21,303 nucleotides of DNA, from NCBI GenBank assembly GCA_009731375.1, contig BJOX01000028.1, positions 1,208,532 through 1,229,834 on the forward strand, in the 5' to 3' direction. Every line of letters begins with the position of its first letter. Positions within the stretch are counted from its first letter, which is position 1. This document shows, piece after piece, positions 16,126-21,303 of the stretch. Source of the stretch: Paulinella micropora (taxonomy: Eukaryota; Cercozoa; Imbricatea; Euglyphida). The notes below the pieces were generated by a model, which worked only from the letters and a program-made list of their open reading frames with translations, ran no database searches and was not told where the DNA came from. Made by a program: the position numbers and the translations under genes.

Positions 16126-16177
16126 CTGCACTCAAAAACGAACACAATTTTTATTAGTGCTACCGCGCAGCGTAGCA

Positions 16178-16357
16178 TCGAAGAATAACGTGTCGAGTAC
16201 AGTAGCATTAAAATGATGTATAATATCAATATTATGTGAGTATGTTGACATGTTGTGTATGATTAGTACGTATGAGCACATATAAATGTGTATGTATAAT
16301 ATGTATATGTGTACATGAGTATATGCATGTTTGTTGTTAAACATTTTGGAAAGGTGA
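16178..16357. other. AT-rich stretch after the LRR array
   Basis: After the last palindrome there is a partial arm-like gtagcatta near 16,203, then TA/TG-rich sequence without a convincing gene. No further LRR exon is seen, so the array ends or is interrupted here. Confidence 0.5.
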
Positions 16358-16403
16358 GTGAGAGAGAGGGAGAAGAGAGAGAAGAGAGGGTGGGAAAGTG
16401 AGA

Positions 16404-16450
<47 letters not shown>

Positions 16451-16616
16451 AGAGACAAGAAGCTAAGAGAGAGGTCCTGGAGAGACAATAGTCTAAGAGA
16501 GAGGAGAGATCGAGAGAGGAGAGACGGAGAGAAGAAAAGAAACTGAGAGGAGAGAGAGATTGAGGGAGAGAGAAAGAGAGGAGAGAAAAGAAACTAAGAG
16601 AGGAGAGACAAGAAGC

Positions 16617-16649
<33 letters not shown>
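16358..16649. repeat. GA-rich purine tract
   Basis: Almost pure purine (GA)n with variants over nearly 300 bp, including two clean GA runs (about 16,410-16,445 and 16,620-16,649). It lies directly before the LINE's first ORF, so it may be part of the element's 5' region or a microsatellite at the insertion site. Confidence 0.85.
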
Positions 16650-16651
<2 letters not shown>

Positions 16652-16671
16652 CATTATAACATTGAGTAGTT

Positions 16672-16836
16672 ATGGAGGCCGTCAAAAAACGAAAACAACA
16701 AAGTACACCAACAAGAAGCGAACAAGCCCAAGAACAAGTCCCAAAAATCGACGACGGAACCAACAAAACTCCCCCCTCTCCAAAAGAGAAAAAAGAAAAA
16801 AGGCAAAAAAATCCAAAGAAAAAGGCAAAGAAATGA
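16672..16836 (+). CDS. Small lysine-rich ORF at the 5' end of the LINE
   Basis: A 54-codon ORF starting at the first ATG after the GA tract (MEAVKKRKQQSTPTRSEQ) and ending in basic KKKAKK, which resembles a nuclear-localisation signal. Its TGA (16834-16836) overlaps the ATG of ORF1 (16833-16835) as ATGA. It could be a separate leader ORF, or the true N-terminus of ORF1 separated from it by a frameshift in the A-rich stretch near 16,790-16,830. The overlapping frame from a TTG at 16662 is also open and lysine-rich, so the case is not settled. Confidence 0.45.
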   Translation: MEAVKKRKQQSTPTRSEQAQEQVPKIDDGTNKTPPSPKEKKEKRQKNPKKKAKK

Positions 16837-18155
16837 CAAGCGGCCTGTCCACCGACTGGGAAGAAGAAGAAAGCAAAGAACACATCGCCAACGACCCAAA
16901 CCAAACCCAAGCAAAGTCCAACCACGACAACAACGCCAACCTGCTCAAAACACCAACCAAACCACGAACCAGCGACACACTAGACACAGGCAACAACAAC
17001 AACGGAGACCTAACGGATCCGATCGCGAACGTCAACACAACCCATGAAACAACCAATAACAACAACAACAACAACAACAACAGCAACAACAACGAAACAA
17101 CTCCCCAACCAGCGACGCTCTTCAATGCAACCTTGCTCGAAAATATCCTCAAACCCATGTTCGAACAAGTCCGACAACAACAAGTAGAGGACATGAAAAA
17201 CTTTATCGGAAAACTAGAAACACTAGGCAACCGAACAAAGCAACTCGAAGACAAAGTTAATCAGCAAAGCGAAACTCACGTACAAGCAATGGAGCAGACT
17301 CAAAAAACAGCACAAAAACACGAGGAAGCACTGCAAACTCACCAAACAGAACTCAACCAGCTCACAGCCAACATAGATTCAATCCGACTAGAGCTGAACG
17401 AAACTAAGCTTCAGCTTAACGAAATGAAAGAAATGCAAGAGCGCCACGCAAAAGCATCACCCCCTGCTATGTATGGTCAATGGGCAAACAACACAACCCA
17501 ATTACTCAAAAACATACATGCTAACCCAAACATCAATACACACAACTACCCACCAGAACGCAAACAGGCCACAGAGAATCAAAAACAAAGCCAACGAGAC
17601 CCAACATGTGAGCTTAGCATCTCAGGCATACCATACACACCCAAAGAGAATACACTGAACATCGTGAAAGCAATTATGGATGCAAAGAATATTCCATATC
17701 AGGAAGGTGATATCACCAAATGCTTCCGAGCAAAGAGCACAAAACCCATGCGAGAAGAACCTAAACAGCCACCAGCTATCATAGTGCGCTTCAGCTCAAA
17801 CAGCCTCAAAACCCACTTCAAAAAGCACAACCCACTCCAACCGCTTACCCACGATACAGTAAACTGGACAGGCACACATCTTGAAAACCAAACATTCAAA
17901 ATATTCACCAATGAAAGCCTTCCACCAAACAATCTCGTGCTTTTGAAACAGGCAATCAAGCTGAAAAAAGAACTCGTTGAGGCCACAGGCGAGACCATCT
18001 ACGTCTGGACAAGAGACGGTGAGGTCCTCTTCAAGCAGCAGACAATGGAGCACAGGCTAGTGACTAAGACAGAAGAAGATATAAACATAATCAAAGACTC
18101 ATACATGCTCAACAAACCAAACCAACAGCACAACAACATCTCCATGAGCACCTAA
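16833..18155 (+). CDS. LINE ORF1: coiled-coil, FP-like RNA-binding protein
   Basis: The first in-frame ATG gives 440 codons (MTSGLSTDWEEEE); the frame is open further upstream only from a TTG at 16662. In order: a charged and Asn-rich N-terminus with an Asn run near 17,060-17,095; a long coiled coil (QLEDKVNQQSETHVQAMEQ to LNEMKEMQERH); and a C-terminal globular domain. That domain (CELSISGIPYTPKENTLNIV, PPAIIVRFSS, FTNESLPPNNLVLLKQA, YVWTRDGEVLFKQ) resembles the FP-protein-like domain found in ORF1 of several non-LTR retrotransposons. No zinc knuckle is seen. By analogy it binds element RNA. It stops with TAA directly before the ATG of ORF2. Confidence 0.75.
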   Translation: MTSGLSTDWEEEESKEHIANDPNQTQAKSNHDNNANLLKTPTKPRTSDTLDTGNNNNGDLTDPIANVNTTHETTNNNNNNNNNSNNNETTPQPATLFNATLLENILKPMFEQVRQQQVEDMKNFIGKLETLGNRTKQLEDKVNQQSETHVQAMEQTQKTAQKHEEALQTHQTELNQLTANIDSIRLELNETKLQLNEMKEMQERHAKASPPAMYGQWANNTTQLLKNIHANPNINTHNYPPERKQATENQKQSQRDPTCELSISGIPYTPKENTLNIVKAIMDAKNIPYQEGDITKCFRAKSTKPMREEPKQPPAIIVRFSSNSLKTHFKKHNPLQPLTHDTVNWTGTHLENQTFKIFTNESLPPNNLVLLKQAIKLKKELVEATGETIYVWTRDGEVLFKQQTMEHRLVTKTEEDINIIKDSYMLNKPNQQHNNISMST

Positions 18156-20819
18156 ATGACCCCCCAACAAAAACCCCCAGAGCATCTCATTCACCCAAAT
18201 CTCCTCCCACAATCCTTCACACCATACCTATCCATCATCTCTAAAAATAACAATAATAAAACATATAATAAAAACATAAAAAACAACAATAATAATAAGA
18301 ATAATAATAAGAATAACAATAAACACAACAACAACACACACAACAATACACTCACAATATATCACACCAACATCCACTCCCTCAAAGTACATCATCAAGA
18401 CCTAATCACACACCTACAACTCCTACCCTTCCAACCAGACATCATCATACTCACAGATAACTACATAACCCAACAAACCAGTAACAACGCATTCCCTATC
18501 CCTACATACACAGCTAAACATCACATCGACATCTCAAAATACTATAAAAGCAACATGCACATTACAATAGACGATAAACAAACTATATCGGAGTCATGCA
18601 AAACTCCACTAACACTAAGAATATATAATAATAAACTTAAAAACAAACCAATACACACAATAATAGGTATATATAGACGCCCACTCATAGACAAACAATT
18701 CATGCATGCATTACAAAATAACATAAACAGCATACTACACAAAACGCCTACAAACACAATAACACTAGTAGGTGACCTCAACTACAACCTACTAGACAAC
18801 ATACATAAACCACACACAGACTTTCAAAACCTAATGGTACACAACAACCTCTACACAACAATAACAAAAGCAACAAGACACGACATGGTCCACACAACAT
18901 CCCATACACTCATAGACATGATAATCACCAATATAAATGCAAACATAGAATCAAACATCACAAGCCCATGCATATCAGACCACCACCCCATATACGCAAT
19001 AATACACACCCACACAAGAAAGCCAGACACAGACAACACACCCAGACTCACCAAAAACATATACGACAAAAATAAAGACGCAATCCTAGCAAACCTCAAA
19101 ACACAGCTAGAATACATCACACAGGACAACACAGAAAGCAGCGACACAAACCAAAAATTTAGAAACATACAAACAACAATAACAAAAGTAATAGAACACT
19201 TCGAACGAAAACCCAAGAAATCCAATAGAAGAAAAAGCAGGTGCAGCCCCATAATAAAGAGGCAAATAAGAAAAAAGCACCTACTATACAAAAAATGGAG
19301 AGATGACACGACAACAGAAAACAAACAAGCATACAGAACACAGAAGTACAAAGTCGACAAAATAATACACAAAGCAAAAAAAGACGAAGTAATGAAGACG
19401 CTAGAAGAAAATAAAAACAACCCAAAGAAACAACACAGAATACTCACAGAGTTAGTACCTAACAACAAACCACCGAGAGCATCGCCAACCACGATACAGT
19501 ACAACAAGAAAACATACACAGACCCCATAGAAATAGCAAACGCACTCAACGATCATTACATAACAATAGGCAAAAAAACAAGCAACAGCATACCAACAAC
19601 CGAACATAAACAACAACAAGAAGAGAGAGCAGAAGAAAACAAACAAACACATCCAAGCTTCAAACTACATAACACAACAGAAGACATTGTAAACAAAACA
19701 CTAAAAAAAATAAACAGAGATAAAGCAGAGGACATATACAAAATAAAACCAACACTTATTAAAGACATGCACGCTTTCCTCACACCTATACTCACCAACC
19801 TCTTCAACAAAGCAATAAATGAAAATAAATACCCAGACACACTCAAAACAACAAAAGTAATAGAACTATACAAAGCCAGCGACACAAGCATGCCAGCCAA
19901 CTACAGACCGATATCATTACTACCCATAATAGCTAAAGTATTTGACACAATAATAAATAAACAAATAATGGACCACCTAACAAAACACAACATAATATCA
20001 CATACACAATACGCATTTAGACCTAACTCAAGCACAACCATGACAGTCCAAACCATAATAAACCAAATACAAAAACATAAAGACAAAGAAGAGCTAGTAC
20101 TAGCTCTCTATGTAGACCTCTCGAAAGCATACGACACAGTAGAACATTCAAAGCTACTGGACAAACTTCGACGAAATTTTAATTTCAACGAAGGCACAGT
20201 CCAGTTCTTTGCATCCTACTTCTCGAATCGCATTCAAGAGGTCCACACACAATATGCCAAGTCCCACAAACGCACCATCACACATGGCATCCCACAAGGC
20301 AGCACACTCTCCACCACCTTCTTCCTACTCTACATAAATGACATAATCAATATTATACAACAAGGAACAGTATACACATATGCAGACGACACCACACTCA
20401 TAATAACAGCTAAAAATCCTAAAAACCTACAAGAAAAAACACAAACAGAAATAACGAAATTAATAAACTACTTCCACTCTAATAACCTAGTACCCAACCC
20501 AACAAAAACAACATACACAATTTTCCATAAAACAAAACAAAATATCACAATAACAATAAACAACCACACCCTCGAGCAATGCCAACACGCAAAACTCCTG
20601 GGCATAACACTACAACATAACCTTAAATATGACCAACATATTAACAACATAATCCGTAAACTCCAACCCACAATCATTTCATTACTATATGCTAAAAAAT
20701 ATCTAAACATAAAAATAATGAACAACTATACTATACACACATATACCCACACCTTATACAAAACATTTCCATCTGGGGGACGCATGACAACAAAAAGAAA
20801 TATATACAACCACTCATAA
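18156..20819 (+). CDS. LINE ORF2: endonuclease-reverse transcriptase (frameshifted near the end)
   Basis: 887 codons. An Asn/Lys-rich leader (residues 30-65) precedes an apurinic-type endonuclease: TNIHS (71-75), IIILTDNY (96-103, Asp where Glu is usual), GDLN (206-209), IDMIITN (253-259) and SDHH (274-277). The reverse transcriptase follows: NYRPISLLP (582-590), YVDLSKAYD (652-660), GIPQGS (711-716), YADD (742-745) and KLLGITL (813-819). Key Asp residues are present. Near 20,760 the frame slips by one base; the expected C-terminal part continues in the next frame to TAA at 21194-21196. By family knowledge the protein nicks DNA and primes reverse transcription at the nick. The frameshift probably makes this copy defective unless it is a sequence error. 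Confidence 0.9.
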   Translation: MTPQQKPPEHLIHPNLLPQSFTPYLSIISKNNNNKTYNKNIKNNNNNKNNNKNNNKHNNNTHNNTLTIYHTNIHSLKVHHQDLITHLQLLPFQPDIIILTDNYITQQTSNNAFPIPTYTAKHHIDISKYYKSNMHITIDDKQTISESCKTPLTLRIYNNKLKNKPIHTIIGIYRRPLIDKQFMHALQNNINSILHKTPTNTITLVGDLNYNLLDNIHKPHTDFQNLMVHNNLYTTITKATRHDMVHTTSHTLIDMIITNINANIESNITSPCISDHHPIYAIIHTHTRKPDTDNTPRLTKNIYDKNKDAILANLKTQLEYITQDNTESSDTNQKFRNIQTTITKVIEHFERKPKKSNRRKSRCSPIIKRQIRKKHLLYKKWRDDTTTENKQAYRTQKYKVDKIIHKAKKDEVMKTLEENKNNPKKQHRILTELVPNNKPPRASPTTIQYNKKTYTDPIEIANALNDHYITIGKKTSNSIPTTEHKQQQEERAEENKQTHPSFKLHNTTEDIVNKTLKKINRDKAEDIYKIKPTLIKDMHAFLTPILTNLFNKAINENKYPDTLKTTKVIELYKASDTSMPANYRPISLLPIIAKVFDTIINKQIMDHLTKHNIISHTQYAFRPNSSTTMTVQTIINQIQKHKDKEELVLALYVDLSKAYDTVEHSKLLDKLRRNFNFNEGTVQFFASYFSNRIQEVHTQYAKSHKRTITHGIPQGSTLSTTFFLLYINDIINIIQQGTVYTYADDTTLIITAKNPKNLQEKTQTEITKLINYFHSNNLVPNPTKTTYTIFHKTKQNITITINNHTLEQCQHAKLLGITLQHNLKYDQHINNIIRKLQPTIISLLYAKKYLNIKIMNNYTIHTYTHTLYKTFPSGGRMTTKRNIYNHS

Positions 20820-21196
20820 AAATACATAAAAAAATAATCAGAATAATTGCAAAAACACACTACCGCGCACATACCAAACCAATCCTCAATCAACTCAAAC
20901 TGCTCGACATCACACACCTATATACACTCCGTGTATGCATAGAAAATCACCCATTCATTTACCCTAAAAAACACCTCAACAGAACACCTTTACACCAATC
21001 AATACCATACACCCATACAAAACCCCGATACTCAACAAAAGGCAGCCTCTTTGTTAACCACAAAGACCCATACCTCACCAAGATCTTTGCAGATCAATGG
21101 AAGTCAATCCCAAAACATATAACAGATGAAACAAAAATCAAACCATTCAAAAAAGCACTAACTGCATATCTACTAAAACACCAACAAACATCATAA
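20762..21196 (+). CDS. LINE ORF2, C-terminal part in the shifted frame
   Basis: This frame is open from 20762 and starts NISIWGTHDNKKKYIQPLIK, the pattern that follows the reverse transcriptase in CR1/L2-type proteins (IxxWG, then basic IKIHKKIIRIIAKTHY). It ends KKALTAYLLKHQQTS plus TAA. It is offset by one base from the 18156 frame at an A run (tacaaaaca, about 20,757-20,765), so a single missing A explains the break. Confidence 0.75.
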   Translation, partial: NISIWGTHDNKKKYIQPLIKIHKKIIRIIAKTHYRAHTKPILNQLKLLDITHLYTLRVCIENHPFIYPKKHLNRTPLHQSIPYTHTKPRYSTKGSLFVNHKDPYLTKIFADQWKSIPKHITDETKIKPFKKALTAYLLKHQQTS

Positions 21197-21217
21197 TACA
21201 TTTAACATACGCACACG

Positions 21218-21303
21218 CGCGAAGAAGAAGAAGAAGAGAAATATATTTTTAATATATATATATATATATATGTACGTGAAGGGGGGGGGGGGGGGGGGGG
21301 GGG
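21218..21303. repeat. GAA, TA and poly-G simple repeats at the window end
   Basis: Short GAA repeats lie near 21,220-21,238, an AT/TA run covers about 21,250-21,271, and an uninterrupted G run occupies the last 21 or more bases. The G run may be an assembly or sequencing end artefact. I see no gene. Confidence 0.85.

Larger units (their letters stand above)
12988..16177. repeat. Palindrome family tgctaccgcgcgcggtagca
   Basis: Ten copies: 12988-13008, 13610-13630, 14324-14340, 14566-14585 (perfect, 20 bp), 14823-14841, 15102-15121, 15346-15370, 15646-15665, 15905-15922 and 16158-16177. The arms tgctac and gtagca are nearly constant, while the CG-rich centre varies in length and sequence. From the third copy on, spacing is 243 to 300 bp and matches the cassette period. 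Each lies between the 5' ends of two head-to-head exons. They could form cruciforms or RNA hairpins. Confidence 0.9.
14114..16177. other. Array of eight convergent LRR exon cassettes separated by palindromes
   Basis: Sixteen single-repeat LRR exons alternate strictly plus, minus, plus, minus. Each plus/minus pair meets 3' end to 3' end with a 4- or 7-bp spacer that serves as splice donor for both strands. Acceptors (ttag, cag or atag) lie at the outer ends. Most exons are 84 or 90 nt and in phase 0. Palindromes lie in seven of the seven gaps between pairs, and one more follows the last pair. Pairs are of two orientations. Read on either strand, the antisense exon and the palindrome would lie inside an intron. 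This is direct observation; what the arrangement does is inference. Confidence 0.85.
16650..21240 (+). mobile_element. Nearly full-length LINE (CR1/L2/Jockey-like)
   Basis: A small ORF, ORF1 and ORF2 are arranged head to tail on the plus strand. ORF2 has an endonuclease followed by reverse transcriptase; no RNase H domain and no LTR are visible. The sense strand is very rich in A and C (18361-18420: A 24, C 24, T 10, G 2). ORF2 carries one frameshift near its end. The 5' boundary is unclear because of the GA tract. The 3' end runs into GAA, TA and G repeats, and no target-site duplication can be defined. Confidence 0.9.

Noticed and set aside
12988-16177. CRISPR array
   Set aside because: The repeats are palindromes 240-300 bp apart, the intervals contain LRR exons related to each other, and the DNA is eukaryotic.
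12659-16177. Homology to the LRR cassette system of jawless-vertebrate variable lymphocyte receptors
   Set aside because: The parallel is in layout only. These are ribonuclease-inhibitor-type intracellular repeats, with no signal peptide or VLR-type end modules seen, so common origin is not supported.
16358-16546. Arg/Glu-rich ORFs in the GA tract
   Set aside because: Simple-repeat translation with no other evidence of coding.
16682-17254. Minus-strand ORFs opposite the LINE (here, 18851-19549 and others)
   Set aside because: Shadows of the A/C-rich sense strand. The sense frames contain recognisable endonuclease and reverse transcriptase motifs.
3130-18155. Reassigned stop codons (TAA and/or TAG as Gln), which would fuse LINE ORF1 and ORF2 and remove several interruptions
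   Set aside because: The 616-codon, 440-codon and 887-codon frames use CAA/CAG for dozens of Gln residues with no internal TAA or TAG, so a general reassignment is unlikely.

Overview
The window is eukaryotic nuclear DNA. It carries phase-0 exons with GT/AG splice sites, a non-LTR retrotransposon, a tRNA-derived SINE, long microsatellites and two 10-N scaffold gaps. The style fits a protist or alga, but I cannot name the organism. The standard genetic code fits the long open frames.

Left part (1-12,160): genes on the minus strand. A unit of about 4.39 kb occurs twice (1-4071 and 4386-8463). Each unit holds the 5' part of a gene for an unrecognised Gly/Glu-rich, coiled-coil protein and a 3' module ending in a possible membrane anchor. 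The 3' module changes frame several times at the same places in both copies. Upstream (8464-12,049) is a second frame-broken minus-strand gene with an RS-rich region and a Gln/Pro/Tyr-rich region; it is joined in frame to the second copy of the shared 3' module. Both N gaps sit where flanking sequence repeats itself, so assembly error is a live possibility.

Middle part (12,160-16,180): a leucine-rich-repeat (LRR) locus with a striking architecture. Two near-identical N-terminal LRR exons lie on the plus strand, 622 bp apart, with a related exon on the minus strand between them. They are followed by eight cassettes. Each cassette is a convergent pair of one-repeat LRR exons, one per strand, 3' end to 3' end and only 4 or 7 bp apart, so the splice donors of both strands overlap. 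Successive cassettes are separated by a GC-rich palindrome of about 20 bp (tgctaccgcgcgcggtagca and variants). Four cassettes are in one orientation and four in the other. This looks like an array of LRR modules that have been flipped, with exon phase preserved. Inversion as a means of changing the encoded receptor is my inference; the arrangement itself is visible. A SINE sits between the N-terminal exons and the first cassette.

Right part (16,180-21,303): an AT-rich stretch and a long GA-rich tract, then a nearly full-length LINE of the CR1/L2/Jockey type. It has a small lysine-rich ORF, ORF1 (coiled coil plus a domain resembling baculovirus FP protein), and ORF2 (endonuclease plus reverse transcriptase, with one frameshift near the C-terminus). 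The small ORF and ORF1 overlap in ATGA, and ORF1 and ORF2 abut as TAA-ATG in one frame. The window ends in a TA repeat and a run of G.
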